A DNA stretch of 64,000 nt. Source: Synechococcus sp. WH 8016 (lineage in GTDB: Bacteria; Cyanobacteriota; Cyanobacteriia; PCC-6307; Cyanobiaceae). The DNA is taken from the NCBI RefSeq assembly GCF_000230675.1, contig NZ_AGIK01000002.1:186001-250000 (forward strand), given 5' to 3'. Below the pieces are notes generated by a model, which was not told where the DNA came from, ran no database searches, and saw nothing but the letters and a program-made list of their open reading frames with translations. This document shows, one piece after another, positions 18,445-27,435 of the stretch (positions are counted from its first letter, which is position 1; each line of letters begins with the position of its first letter). Both the position numbers and the translations under genes were made by a program.

Positions 18445-19299
18445 TCAGGCATTTGGGGGGGGGTGACAGATATTTAATATAGGCTGCCAAGCTTCTAAAT
18501 TCTCAGGAACTGTCCACCAAGCATGACATCCAAAAGGCAGCTTTTCAAGTTGCTTTAAGTTCTCGTGTACACAATAATCAATTGCAAACAGACGTGAATC
18601 TACAAATCCAGACACATGAAATTTCGAAGAAATATTTATGCATGTTGAGTAAATAAAGTCCTCATTATAGCCAATAACTAATTTTGACCAATTCTGATTA
18701 GAGCGCAACCTACATTTATTGCAGATCAAGGCTGCTATAAATTTTAGAAAAATAATAGTTTTCCCTTTCCAATTAAAAATCTTAGCTCTTTCAACGACTC
18801 TTTTTAAAGTTAATATTTTGGGATTCTCGTCTAAAAGTTTAATAAAGCTGCTGATCTTTCTTAATGAAAATCCACCATTGCCGCAAAAATTGAGCTCTTT
18901 TGTCCAATAATCTTTATACTTGTAAACTGGTGCTCCTATATAATCATAATGTTTCATGCACCAGTACATTAGCTCGTCGTTGTGAACATAAGCGTCTAAC
19001 TGAAAAACAAGGACATGGGAGTATTTGACATAAAATTGATAGTACTCACGAGATAACATCAATTGATTATAATTGTAATGTGATCCAAGATGAAAGTCAC
19101 TTACTACATGTAGCTTAAAAGTTGAAGCTACACCCAAAGCAGAAATGCTTGAACTTACCTGTTTGCAAAGTGATTTTTTAGTTAAAATATAGATATCGTA
19201 ATTTTTTAATTTGGCAAACGCACTTTTTAGGCTTATTTGTTCATAATAACTAAGATCACTCTTGTATACAGGAATTGAAATTGCTGGCTTAATTTTCAA
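18445..19299 (-). CDS. DUF5672 domain protein, glycosyltransferase-like
   Basis: A 284-residue protein with the DUF5672 pattern: SHVLVFQLDAYVHNDEL (94-110), DYIGAPVYKYKDYW (119-132) and CGNGGFSLRK (139-148), followed by CVHENLKQLEKLPFGCHAWW near the end. The family is found in glycan clusters and resembles GT-A transferases, with Asp in LDA as a possible metal ligand; activity is not proved for it in general. The last codons contain a run of nine C on the coding strand (G9 at 18455-18463), two bases short of the stop region. The gene sits between the ABC exporter and the GT2 gene. Confidence 0.72.
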   Translation of the reverse strand: MKIKPAISIPVYKSDLSYYEQISLKSAFAKLKNYDIYILTKKSLCKQVSSSISALGVASTFKLHVVSDFHLGSHYNYNQLMLSREYYQFYVKYSHVLVFQLDAYVHNDELMYWCMKHYDYIGAPVYKYKDYWTKELNFCGNGGFSLRKISSFIKLLDENPKILTLKRVVERAKIFNWKGKTIIFLKFIAALICNKCRLRSNQNWSKLVIGYNEDFIYSTCINISSKFHVSGFVDSRLFAIDYCVHENLKQLEKLPFGCHAWWTVPENLEAWQPILNICHPPPNA

Positions 19300-19396
19300 T
19301 AGCTTTGCTTTGCAATTTAGTGGAAATTGAATAAAAAATAGCTGTTATTTGTCTAGAATAGCATATTTTTTAATAATTAGTTTGGAAGATATTGAG

Positions 19397-21154
19397 TTAT
19401 AGATGCTCGGCATTGCCAACATTGAAAATAGAATCGCATTTTTCTAAGGTCGAAAGACGATGGGCAATCATTAAAATAGTCAAATCAGGAGACATTTTAT
19501 TAATTGCATTCATCACCTGGGCTTCAGTGGCCTCATCCAAAGCACTAGTAGCTTCATCCATCACAAGCACAGCCGCCTGTTTGTATAAAGCGCGAGCTAT
19601 ACCTATACGCTGGCGCTGACCTCCACTTAACCGAACCCCACGTTCACCCACTTCCGTGTGATAACCATTCGGTAAGCTAGAAATGAAATTAGCGATTTGA
19701 GCCTGCTCAATTGCTTGCTCTAGACGCTGCAGATCCAACTGCCCCTTCTTAACACCAAAAGCAATATTTTCAGCGATTGAAGCGTCCGCAAGAAATATGC
19801 TCTGCGGAACATGCGCAACTGTGGATCTCCATGCACGTAATCTCTCACCCTCCAGCGCCAAACCATCCACAAGTACTCGCCCAGACGTAGGTTCAAGTAG
19901 CCCCATAAGAAGATCAATTAAAGTACTTTTACCACTACCAGTTTTGCCCACGATGCCAATCCGCTCACCGCGGCCAATTCGTAAATCTAGTTCCCGGAAC
20001 ACCCAAGAGGCCTCCTTAGCGTAACGGAAGCCAACCCCCTTCAACAAGATTTCTCGCTCAAGTCTCAATGGCGCGGCTGGAACAGCCAATAGATCAGCCT
20101 GATCTATTGGCTGTTCCAGATAGCATAAGATCGACGACAGAGCGGGAATATTTACCCGGCAATTGTTCCAAGATAAATAAATTAGTTGCAAAGAGGGGAG
20201 CAAACGCTGTGCGCCAAGCGCCAGGGCGCCTAAGAGAGGCAACGCACCCAAAACACTTGTAGGACCCGCCACCAACCTTAAAGCTGTCATCGCAATGGCT
20301 ATCAACCCAACAGCCTCCATACCGTAGCGAGGAGCAAACGCAAGAAATTGAGCCAGACCACGCTGCTGGCGCAATCGTCGATCTGCCTGACCGTAGATAG
20401 TTGTGTAAACAGGCTGATTGCCGGCGAGTATCACGTCACGAATTGCGCCCAAGCCTTCCTGCAGGCTGCGAATCAACTGGGTCTGATTTTTCATGATTTC
20501 CGGCCCCAAACGCTGAAGGCGCCGCCGGCTATACGCCATGGCTAGTAGATATCCACCGCCCAATACTAATGCCATGGATAGCGTTACAAACGGGGAGAGA
20601 AAAAGCAAAAGACACGCCAGCCCCAGACTTACCAATCCAGCAGTGAGCATCTGCAATATTCCACTTACCATGCCCACTACCTGATCAACCCTGCTGGCAA
20701 TCGCGCTTATTGCTTCACTGCTGTTGCGTTGCAAGTGCACAGCGTATGGCTGATAAAGGGTTCGGCGATAAACTTCTATGCTCAAATCTGAGCCTATGCC
20801 GTTGGCTAGAGCAATAGTGCCTCTCAAAGCCAGCAACCGCACTATCCCATTAAATGCAGCCGCTGCTGCGAACACAAAACAAAGTGGCAACACAAGATCT
20901 GTAGGTTGCTGCCATCCAAGAAAGGGCGCTAGCGACTGAACTTCTCTCGTAACCCAAACCTTATCCGGTTCTGCCAACACCGCTAAAAACGGAACTACAG
21001 CACCCAAACTAAACATCTCAGCTATTGAGCTTAATATCATCAACATTGCTACCAGTAAAATCTGGCGCCGACGCTTTATTTTTAGATTCACCCAAAGCCG
21101 CTGTAGGGCATGACGAAGACGAAGTGTCGTGCTGGCGTGGATACTTTCACTCAT
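19397..21154 (-). CDS. ABC exporter, fused membrane and ATPase domains
   Basis: A 585-residue half-transporter. About six membrane helices lie between 30 and 330. The ATPase domain follows, with Walker A GKTGSGKST (403-411), Q-loop at HVPQ, signature LSGGQ (509-513), Walker B AVLVMDE (528-534) and the switch His in IAHRLS. The layout is that of MsbA/PglK-type flippases that move lipid-linked glycans or lipids across the inner membrane as homodimers. Since no Wzx gene was seen in the window, this could be the flippase of the cluster. The final residues after the switch are short, and the protein ends soon after the D-loop helix. Confidence 0.88.
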   Translation of the reverse strand: MSESIHASTTLRLRHALQRLWVNLKIKRRRQILLVAMLMILSSIAEMFSLGAVVPFLAVLAEPDKVWVTREVQSLAPFLGWQQPTDLVLPLCFVFAAAAAFNGIVRLLALRGTIALANGIGSDLSIEVYRRTLYQPYAVHLQRNSSEAISAIASRVDQVVGMVSGILQMLTAGLVSLGLACLLLFLSPFVTLSMALVLGGGYLLAMAYSRRRLQRLGPEIMKNQTQLIRSLQEGLGAIRDVILAGNQPVYTTIYGQADRRLRQQRGLAQFLAFAPRYGMEAVGLIAIAMTALRLVAGPTSVLGALPLLGALALGAQRLLPSLQLIYLSWNNCRVNIPALSSILCYLEQPIDQADLLAVPAAPLRLEREILLKGVGFRYAKEASWVFRELDLRIGRGERIGIVGKTGSGKSTLIDLLMGLLEPTSGRVLVDGLALEGERLRAWRSTVAHVPQSIFLADASIAENIAFGVKKGQLDLQRLEQAIEQAQIANFISSLPNGYHTEVGERGVRLSGGQRQRIGIARALYKQAAVLVMDEATSALDEATEAQVMNAINKMSPDLTILMIAHRLSTLEKCDSIFNVGNAEHL

Positions 21155-21949
21155 TACAAGATCGATTCATAGAAATAGGTAATGGGTGTTTACATAACTA
21201 GTGCAATAGCCAAATTGGGGCTCGCAACTCAATTCTCGCTGCGCCAAGTCGAATATCAGATCGCAAATCATAACTAGACCTGGGTTCCTGAATTTGGAGG
21301 AACTAATGCGATCGGAGTTCTTCAGAATCATGCGAGAGACAAGGGCAGCCACAAAAAACATTATATTGAGGCTGTCATCGACATAAATCGCAAACAGCTC
21401 ACCAAGCAGGACTATTACAATATTTTCCCTGTATTTAATCACCAACCCGGGTCATTTATATCAATGATCAGGGCCAAGAATACATTAACACTGGTCAAAA
21501 TCCTGATTTTAAATTCGGGGGCGATGCTTCGCAATTATACTCGTCCCAAATAACAGCCACCTCGAAATTTTGCTGGCGGACAATGCACTTACAATTAGCG
21601 GCAATCAACTCAATAAATAATCAGCTGGAATAAAGCGCAAAAACTGATTTGAAGCAAGGAGAGCATTGAAACTACTTGAGAAATTTGGTCATCACTTTTG
21701 ATTTAATTGACTAATATTCTACAAAAAAGCGGGTCCAGCACCAAATATAGCTAACGCGTTAAACTAAAAATTGAATCAACTCAAATATTACAGGAAGCTA
21801 AATAGAATAAAATCAACTTAGCAAAGGAGTCAGCCCATGATCAATGGAATATTCCTTTAAATACAGCCTCCTAAGCTGATCACTGGCCTGCGATGTATGA
21901 GCACTATAAAATTGAGCTATCTTTAAATAGTAAACTGGAATATAATGCA
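21155..21949. other. intergenic stretch with possible gene remains
   Basis: About 795 bases without a credible gene. On the plus strand from about 21285 a frame reads protein-like (NAIGVLQNHARDKGSHKK, then DINRKQLTKQDYYNIFPVFN). A neighbouring frame continues with NDQGQEYINTGQNPDFKFGG, as if a gene had shifted frame and decayed. No start or family could be identified. The minus-strand frame at 21167-21445 is its shadow. Confidence 0.3.
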
Positions 21950-22939
21950 TCATAATCTAACTAACTTCTTGTTGAGCTGGGCGCGGTACTCCTCTACAGT
22001 ACTTATTAAACCTGTCGTCAACGCAATCCGGGCGCTCCAACCAAGTGCCTTAAGGCGGGTCACATCAAGCTGTTTCCTTGGGGTACCGTCAGGTTTGCTG
22101 ATGTCCCAGTTTATTGTGCCACTGAAACCGGTGGCGTGTGCCACTGCTTCGGCGAGATCACGAATGCTCAATTCAACGCCAGTACCAACGTTGAGGAAAG
22201 AAATGTCGTTTGCTTTAGGTTTCCAGTACTGCAGAACAAACACGCAAGCTTCGCCAAGGTCGTCGACATGCAAAAATTCGCGTAAGGGATTGCCACTACC
22301 CCAACAGGTTGCACTCATGGCCTTGACATCAGCCGCTTCCTGGAAACGGCGGATTAATGCTGGCAACACATGGCTGTTGGTTCGGTGGTAGTTGTCTCCC
22401 GGTCCATACAAGTTTGTGGGCATCAGACTGATCGCGTCAAAACCGTGCTGCCGCCGCAAAGCTTCGCAAAGCTTAATTCCAGCGATTTTAGCAATCGCAT
22501 ACCCCTCATTGGTGGACTCCAAGGCCCCCGCCAATAATGATTCTTCTTTGATCGGCTGCTCGGCAAACTTCGGGTAAATACAGCTACTACCCAGAAAAAG
22601 CAGCCGCCGCACCCCCGCCTTCCAAGCCCCTTCAATCACATTCGTTTGGATCTTCAAGTTCTCCAATAAAAAATCAGCTGGATAGGTGTCATTCGCAACA
22701 ATTCCGCCCACTTTTGCGGCCGCCAGCACCACCACATCAGGCTTGTTTTCTTTGTACCAGGCCTCCACCGCTTCGTGGTTGAGCAAGTCCAAGTCTTGGC
22801 GGGTTGGCGTCAGCAAGGCTCCGCCTTTCGCTTCAACGCCATAGCCCTTCTCCTCCAACGCGCGGCAAATTGCGCTGCCCGCCATGCCCCGCGCTCCAGC
22901 AACAAAAAAGCGGTCATCGGCCTTGATCAAGCCGCTCAC
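21950..22939 (-). CDS. fcl: GDP-L-fucose synthase
   Basis: A 329-residue short-chain dehydrogenase/epimerase that turns GDP-4-keto-6-deoxy-mannose into GDP-L-fucose with NADPH. The nucleotide loop [10 protein letters not shown] is near the start, [12 protein letters not shown] is characteristic of this enzyme, [16 protein letters not shown] (with the catalytic Ser) follows, then the [10 protein letters not shown] Tyr-Lys pair and [10 protein letters not shown]. Length is normal for the family (about 310-330). Its start overlaps the end of gmd by four bases, so the two steps of the pathway are translated together. Confidence 0.95.
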   Translation of the reverse strand: MSGLIKADDRFFVAGARGMAGSAICRALEEKGYGVEAKGGALLTPTRQDLDLLNHEAVEAWYKENKPDVVVLAAAKVGGIVANDTYPADFLLENLKIQTNVIEGAWKAGVRRLLFLGSSCIYPKFAEQPIKEESLLAGALESTNEGYAIAKIAGIKLCEALRRQHGFDAISLMPTNLYGPGDNYHRTNSHVLPALIRRFQEAADVKAMSATCWGSGNPLREFLHVDDLGEACVFVLQYWKPKANDISFLNVGTGVELSIRDLAEAVAHATGFSGTINWDISKPDGTPRKQLDVTRLKALGWSARIALTTGLISTVEEYRAQLNKKLVRL

Positions 22940-24099
22940 ACTTTGCCCCCTGCAGCCTTTACGGCATCAGGGTTTGTCGGCGGATTCTCCATCGAGCCAA
23001 CCACATTGAATCCTTTCAGCTTCAAGTAAGCCTCCTTCTTGGCCTCTTCTTGATCGGTTGCCACCATCTCGGCCACTAACTCCTCGAGCGTTGTCGTTGG
23101 CGTCCAGCCCAACTTTTCCTTCGCCTTGGTGGGATCACCCAACAGCGTTTCCACTTCAGCAGGCCGGAAATAGCGCGGATCAATCCTCACCACCACTTCT
23201 CCGCTGTTGCGCTTGCCAATTTCCTCCAAGCCCTTGCCTTCCCACTCGATCGATCCCCAGCCCAGCTCTAATGCCGTTAATTCAATAAAGCGCCGCACGC
23301 TTTCCTGCCGCCCCGTAGCGATTACAAAATCCTCCGGTGGACCCTCCTGCTGCAGCATCCGCCACTGCATCTCCACATAATCCCTGGCATGGCCCCAATC
23401 GCGTAGTGAATCGATATTGCCCATGTACAGGCAATCCTCTAAACCCGCATCAATCCGCGCTAGCCCCCGCGTGATCTTGCGCGTCACAAACGTTTCACCG
23501 CGCCTGGGGCTCTCGTGGTTAAACAGCACACCATTGCAGGCATACATCCCGTAAGCCTCGCGGTAATTCACCGTGATCCAGTAGGCATACAACTTCGCCA
23601 CCCCATAGGGGCTGCGTGGATAGAAAGGCGTGCTCTCCTTTTGCGGCATCTCCTGCACCAACCCATACAGCTCACTCGTGCTCGCCTGATAAATCCTCGT
23701 AGTCCCCGTAAGCCCCAGCATCCGCACCGCTTCTAAAATTCGCAGCGTGCCCAGCGCATCACTATTTGCTGTGTATTCCGGTGCTTCAAAACTCACCGCC
23801 ACATGGCTTTGAGCTCCAAGGTTATAAATCTCATCCGGCTGCACCTGCTGAATAATCCGGATCAAGTTGGTGCTATCCGTTAAATCCCCGTAGTGCAGCA
23901 CCAGCCGCGGATCATCCTCATGGGGATCCTGATACAGATGATCAATTCGGCTGGTATTAAAACTGCTCGCTCTTCTTTTGATCCCATGCACCTCATATCC
24001 CTTCTCCAGCAACAACTCCGCTAAATAACTGCCATCTTGGCCAGTGATACCGGTGATCAGGGCGGTTTTGGTGGGGGTGGGGGTATCAGAGGAGGGCAT
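22936..24099 (-). CDS. gmd: GDP-mannose 4,6-dehydratase
   Basis: A 387-residue enzyme from the ATG at 24097-24099. A longer frame up to 24147 adds 16 residues with no family similarity. It shows [20 protein letters not shown], the Rossmann loop, then [23 protein letters not shown], the catalytic Thr-Glu pair in STSELYG and [12 protein letters not shown] with the Tyr/Lys pair. It removes water from GDP-mannose to give the 4-keto-6-deoxy intermediate used by fcl. The GDP-mannose should come from manC at 42.1 kb. The C-terminus carries about 20 extra residues beyond the usual end. Confidence 0.95.
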   Translation of the reverse strand: MPSSDTPTPTKTALITGITGQDGSYLAELLLEKGYEVHGIKRRASSFNTSRIDHLYQDPHEDDPRLVLHYGDLTDSTNLIRIIQQVQPDEIYNLGAQSHVAVSFEAPEYTANSDALGTLRILEAVRMLGLTGTTRIYQASTSELYGLVQEMPQKESTPFYPRSPYGVAKLYAYWITVNYREAYGMYACNGVLFNHESPRRGETFVTRKITRGLARIDAGLEDCLYMGNIDSLRDWGHARDYVEMQWRMLQQEGPPEDFVIATGRQESVRRFIELTALELGWGSIEWEGKGLEEIGKRNSGEVVVRIDPRYFRPAEVETLLGDPTKAKEKLGWTPTTTLEELVAEMVATDQEEAKKEAYLKLKGFNVVGSMENPPTNPDAVKAAGGKV

Positions 24100-24668
24100 T
24101 GAGTCTTCAGAACGTCGTGCAGACACAACATTTCTACATGCGGTCACAGCGGACGAGAGCGGAGCTCAACCGTCTCGATTAGACCTCTAAGAATCAGTTT
24201 ACCACGGCGTTGCTGCACAGCTGAAGGTATTGGGTTGGCAATGCACAATTCGAATCATCCCCGCAGCCAACTATTCAGTCAAAAAAAAAGGGGGGGGGTC
24301 GCCAGCGTTGGCACGCCTGCGTTACAGTAACGTTACACCTGCGTACCGTTACCTCCCACCAGCTGAACTACTTCCTCGCCCAGCAATTCAAGGACTGCGT
24401 TCGCGCCCCTAAGGCGTAAGCACCCGAGTGGCCGACCAACCGGTCCACCTTGATCTAGGCGAGGAGGTGACGCCTGGGTCACAGCAGCACCTTGCTTCCG
24501 GAGCAGTTACTGAAGGAAGGGCAAAGCCACCTCAGGTCTCCATACTCCTTCAAGCCTTATACCTCGCCGGTGCCTGCAGCTATTGCAAGCGAAAACAGCC
24601 CCGTCTCTTAATAGGGCCGTTATCACCAAACAGTTGCTTCGTAATGTGGAGCAGCTGCATTGGCTTAA
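24100..24668. other. intergenic stretch with A9G9 homopolymer
   Basis: About 570 bases between gmd and the first toxin-antitoxin pair. A run of nine A then nine G lies at 24281-24298, and a GTTACAGTAACGTTAC palindromic stretch at about 24322-24340. No gene, tRNA or clear insertion sequence is seen. It marks the border between the glycan cluster and the toxin-antitoxin belt; the gmd promoter should lie in its left part. Confidence 0.4.
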
Positions 24669-25097
24669 ATGGCAGACGCCGATGTTCGTTGGCTTCAGCG
24701 CCTAGAGAACTACGAACGGGCCTTGGCCACGCTCCAACGAGCGCTCACTCTTGCTGCCAGCCGCCCACTTAGCGAGCTTGAACAACAAGGATTAATTAAG
24801 GCATTTGAGTTCACCCACGAGCTCAGCTGGCTTCTGCTCAAAGATTTTTTAGTAGACCAAGGTGTGAGCGGCATCAGTGGCTCAAGAGATGCAGTGCGGC
24901 AAGCCGTGGTCAGAGAGCTTTTAGCCCCTGGCACGGAAAGCACTTGGATGGCGATGATCCGCAGCCGCAACCTCACAAGCCACACCTACAACCCCGCGCT
25001 TGCAGAAGAGATCGCGCAACTCATCGCCAATCAATTCGGCAAGGAACTGCAAAGTCTGCAGCAAGAATTGCGCCGCCGAGCCGAGCAAAGCCGATGA
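24669..25097 (+). CDS. HEPN-domain toxin, HepT/HI0074 type
   Basis: A 142-residue helical protein of the nucleotidyltransferase-substrate-binding (HI0074) family. LEQQGLIKAFEFTHELSW is the typical helix, and RNLTSHTY (100-107) matches the RX4HXY motif of HepT toxins: Arg and His form the RNase site and the Tyr is the residue modified by the partner in studied systems. The next gene, a minimal nucleotidyltransferase, overlaps its stop by four bases (ATGA), the usual HEPN/MNT arrangement. A close paralogue pair is at 29565-30316 on the other strand. It appears intact; that it is toxic is inferred from the family. Confidence 0.85.
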   Translation: MADADVRWLQRLENYERALATLQRALTLAASRPLSELEQQGLIKAFEFTHELSWLLLKDFLVDQGVSGISGSRDAVRQAVVRELLAPGTESTWMAMIRSRNLTSHTYNPALAEEIAQLIANQFGKELQSLQQELRRRAEQSR

Positions 25098-25429
25098 TTC
25101 CCGGCATTCCCCAAGCAGATAGTCAACGACTACTGGAGCTGATCCTTACCCATCCCCACATAGAGAAAGTTGTGCTCTATGGCTCGCGGGCGTTGGGGCG
25201 GCAGCGAGCAGGATCAGACATCGATCTCTGCCTCGAGGCTCCGTCCATGAAACTCGGAGAGTTACTCGAACTCGGAGCACAACTCGACGACTTGCTCTTG
25301 CCATGGCAAATCGATCTCCAGCTACACCACCTGATTGCCCATGAGGGGCTGCTGGCGCATATCGAGCGCGCCGGCCAATTGCTCTGGGAACAGTCTCCGA
25401 ACGCAAAGGCTCCTGAGCCAACTTTTTGA
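25094..25429 (+). CDS. minimal nucleotidyltransferase antitoxin, MntA/HI0073 type
   Basis: A 111-residue protein from the ATG at 25094. VVLYGSRALGRQRAGSDIDL carries the GSX10DXD motif of the minimal nucleotidyltransferase fold. In MntA/HepT modules it adenylylates the Tyr of the HEPN partner and so silences it; here this is inferred from the two motifs and the overlap. Downstream the acidic third ligand region IDLQLHH is present. Its stop (25427-25429) directly abuts the end of the broken PIN gene on the other strand. Confidence 0.85.
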   Translation: MIPGIPQADSQRLLELILTHPHIEKVVLYGSRALGRQRAGSDIDLCLEAPSMKLGELLELGAQLDDLLLPWQIDLQLHHLIAHEGLLAHIERAGQLLWEQSPNAKAPEPTF

Positions 25430-25667
25430 TCAACCCTCCCAGAGCCGGCGGCAAGGGAAGGCCGCAAGTTGCGAATCGGCTGTGATCAGCACAAGCTGCT
25501 CGAGCTTTGCGTGATGCTGAGCTCTCAGTTAGACGCAGGACTCACAACCACCGGCGATTCCGCATTACAAAGCAAGGCAAGCACCCCCTCAGGCAGACGC
25601 TGCAGATCGAACCACCACCACAGCAGCACACATAACTATCGAGTAAGTAACCCGTGCTGGCCGTCAT
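25430..25667 (-). pseudogene. PIN-domain toxin remains (Phd-partnered type)
   Basis: From ATG at 25665-25667 the minus strand reads MTASTGYLLDS. After a one-base shift it continues WWWFDLQRLPEGVLALLCN and then VVVSPASN-stop-ELSI, clearly the N-terminal half of a PIN toxin of the group partnered by Phd-type antitoxins. It then jumps, with the middle missing, to LVLITADSQLAAFPCRRLW, the C-terminal acidic strand, and stops at 25430-25432. One frameshift, one in-frame stop and an internal deletion make it non-functional. Its antitoxin gene piece is directly upstream. Confidence 0.7.
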
Positions 25668-25818
25668 GGCTGTGATCGAGCTTGGGCAAGGAGCTTGATT
25701 CCCAGCTCGCTAGTTCTTCAGGGGAGAGCGGCTCCAACAGGGCTTCGGGATTCGGCAAGGGGCCAAAGGCACTCAACCGGCCTGGGATGCGCTGCGCCGG
25801 AGTCGGCTTCAAGGGCAT
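25636..25818 (-). pseudogene. antitoxin C-terminal fragment of the broken PIN pair
   Basis: A 60-codon frame ending just inside the PIN remains. Its middle reads IPGRLSAFGPLPNPEALLEP followed by LSPEELASWE, the toxin-wrapping tail found in antitoxins of Phd/PIN pairs. The DNA-binding N-terminal half is missing; the sequence before it merges into the end of a decarboxylase fragment. It cannot be a full antitoxin, though a tail peptide could still be made. Confidence 0.5.
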
Positions 25819-25835
25819 TCAGACGCGCTCATGGG

Positions 25836-26040
25836 CTATTCCACTGTGGCAAGCACAATCGTCTCACCAGTACGGGCTTGATCCATCAAGCGAATCATCC
25901 CCTCGATGAGATCATCCACAAAACAGAAGCTACGGGTCTGACTTCCATCGCCATAAAGCGTTAGTACGTCCTCTTTCAGGGCCTGAACGATGCAATTGAT
26001 CACCACCCTGTCTTCATCAGGAAGCATGCACGGAGCAACC
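25836..26040 (-). pseudogene. internal fragment of a UDP-glucuronate decarboxylase gene
   Basis: The minus strand reads [20 protein letters not shown], then [20 protein letters not shown] and [13 protein letters not shown]. It matches residues about 182-236 of the intact decarboxylase at 43688-44629 almost residue for residue, and most bases agree as well. The frame upstream belongs to the HicA remains and the frame downstream runs into a stop at once. It is therefore a sheared piece, not a gene. Confidence 0.8.
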
Positions 26041-26049
26041 GTGCGGAGC

Positions 26050-26162
26050 TCAAGCTGTGAGATCGCGAAGAATTTTCTTGGCCAGAATTTCGTTGATCTC
26101 ACGGTGCCTCGGAACCGGTTGGGTGCGCCCAGTTTGAGGCTGGTGAAATCAGTTCGTTTCAA
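26050..26162 (-). pseudogene. HicA-type toxin with internal deletion
   Basis: The start MKRTDF at 26162 is that of HicA mRNA interferases. A few codons later the reading frame changes and the C-terminus [20 protein letters not shown], then ILRDLTA and a stop at 26050-26052, is read in another frame. The part between, which would carry the catalytic His loop, is missing. It overlaps the stop of the HicB gene by four bases, the normal arrangement of the pair. Confidence 0.65.
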
Positions 26163-26365
26163 GCCACAACAAGCTCGCCAACCTTGCGAATTCCTGGGAG
26201 GTCTTGCTTGGAGAACTCTTGATGAAGATCCAGCAGCTGCACCTTCAGATCCTCGAGGTCCTCACCTTGCGTCCAATGATCGGGATATACATTCAGATGA
26301 CCCAGAAACTGACCATCGGATTCACGCCAGTAGGTGAAAGACTCGGCGCTATGAGCAAATGTCAT
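26159..26365 (-). CDS. HicB family antitoxin
   Basis: A 68-residue protein reading [20 protein letters not shown], then [20 protein letters not shown] and ending [12 protein letters not shown], which is the compact form of HicB with its RNase-H-like fold and no separate DNA-binding tail. Normally it binds and blocks the HicA toxin encoded next to it. Since that partner has lost its middle, this gene is now an orphan antitoxin. Start ATG at 26365; no unusual residues seen. Confidence 0.75.
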   Translation of the reverse strand: MTFAHSAESFTYWRESDGQFLGHLNVYPDHWTQGEDLEDLKVQLLDLHQEFSKQDLPGIRKVGELVVA

Positions 26366-26399
26366 TTTGCCTGGTACTCCTACACGCTTTCAAAGTAGC

Positions 26400-26549
26400 T
26401 CCAGCAAGGCTTTCGCTGAAGAAGGCGATCGTGGGGCCATGGCCTTTATCAAGTGGTCCCGATAGCGTCCATCCCAACTCCCGTTGCGCCAGGTCAATCA
26501 CCGGCTGGCGTTGGAGAGGATCATCCTGCGGCAGTGGTTTGCAGATCAA
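26400..26549 (-). pseudogene. C-terminal fragment of a UDP-glucuronate decarboxylase gene
   Basis: Reads [20 protein letters not shown], then AQRELGWT and PTIAFFSESL, matching residues about 264-310 of the intact decarboxylase at 43688-44629. In the minus-strand direction this C-terminal piece lies upstream of the internal piece at 25836-26040, the reverse of the gene order, so the two were not left by simple decay of one resident copy without rearrangement. Confidence 0.8.
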
Positions 26550-26588
26550 TTCAAACGACCAAGTAGCACTTAAGGCAATCGCTGCGGA

Positions 26589-26914
26589 TCAACACACCTT
26601 CAAAATAAGTTCAACATCTGCAAGGCCCTTGAAGTCAGCATCCATGCTGAAGAGCCGAGCCTGATGTTGCTTCGCAGTCGTCAAGATGATGCTGTCTGCC
26701 ATGGGCAGGCGTAGAGCATCACGGCTATCGCCTGGATCGCCTGCGCCTCGCTGTGTTCACGAAGGATCCACTTGAACACTTCAAAAACTGTGATGGCAGG
26801 CACGATCAGAGACGTTTCATCGTCAAGAACCTCAAGGAAGCGGTCTGCCTGAGGTCCATTGGTAAAAACCTCAATCCAACCCGAGGAATCCACAACATGA
26901 AGGACTGAGGTCAC
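26589..26914 (-). pseudogene. VapC PIN-domain toxin, frameshifted
   Basis: Starting with GTG at 26914, the frame gives VLHVVDSSGWIEVFTNGPQA with the first PIN Asp, then LIVPAITVFEVFKWILR. Near 26720 it shifts. The C-terminal part, LPMADSIILTTAKQHQARLF then SMDADFKGLADVELI, is read in another frame to a stop at 26589-26591 and contains the later acidic residues. About 20 residues of the usual middle are also absent. The pair's antitoxin is intact upstream and overlaps by four bases. Confidence 0.7.
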
Positions 26915-27114
26915 AGACGATCGCTCTCTCGCTCGAATGTGTTTTCACCCTCGAGAAAACCGCGCAACGCAGAAACGGATCGACTAGGCACGAGCTCAAT
27001 CCTCCCAGGCAGGGCGATCACCTGCAGCACCTGGCCTGGCTTGAGATCAAATTGCTCACGCACTCGCTTAGGAATGACAACTTGATATTTCGGGGAAACG
27101 GTAGAGACATCCAT
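26911..27114 (-). CDS. VapB antitoxin, AbrB/MazE swapped-hairpin type
   Basis: A 67-residue protein whose first part, VSPKYQVVIPKRVREQFDLK, followed by PGQVLQVI, is the swapped-hairpin AbrB DNA-binding fold, and whose C-terminal tail (LRGFLEGENTFERESDRL) would wrap a PIN toxin. It should also repress its own operon. Its partner VapC gene is frameshifted, so the antitoxin is left without a working toxin. Confidence 0.85.
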   Translation of the reverse strand: MDVSTVSPKYQVVIPKRVREQFDLKPGQVLQVIALPGRIELVPSRSVSALRGFLEGENTFERESDRL

Positions 27115-27227
27115 CCAGAAATCGTACTACCAATGCACGATCGATCAATAAACAGTGCTTCTGGGCAAGAGCAGATCAACAGAGGCGACAGGAACAAATA
27201 ACGCTCGTAGGCAAGGAGGGCTAGGGG

Positions 27228-27421
27228 TGGGAGCTGTTTTGCAACAGCCGCACCAACATGCGGCGCTGGTGGTCTTGTCCACCAAAGAACACGGCCAGAA
27301 CCTGGATGTCCCGCTGCTCAGCGCGTGGACGAAACCAATAGACGGCACGATCCAGAGCGAGATGACGAAGGCCAGGCAGGAGATCGACGAGTGATTCTCC
27401 ACGAAGAGGAGCTGTGGCCAA
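27228..27421 (-). pseudogene. RelE/ParE-type toxin C-terminal fragment
   Basis: The frame reads LPGLRHLALDRAVYWFRPRA then IQVLAVFFGGQDHQRRM and LVRLLQ, the beta-sheet half of a ParE/RelE toxin. The N-terminal helices are missing: the sequence in front is the head of a YdcF-like gene fragment that joins it without its own start. No antitoxin is beside it. Confidence 0.55.
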
Positions 27422-27435
27422 GCTGTTAGCCCATC

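Noticed and set aside
24322-24440. Possible tRNA or small RNA gene in the gap after gmd
   Set aside because: Short inverted repeats are present, but no cloverleaf with the conserved T-loop could be folded by eye.
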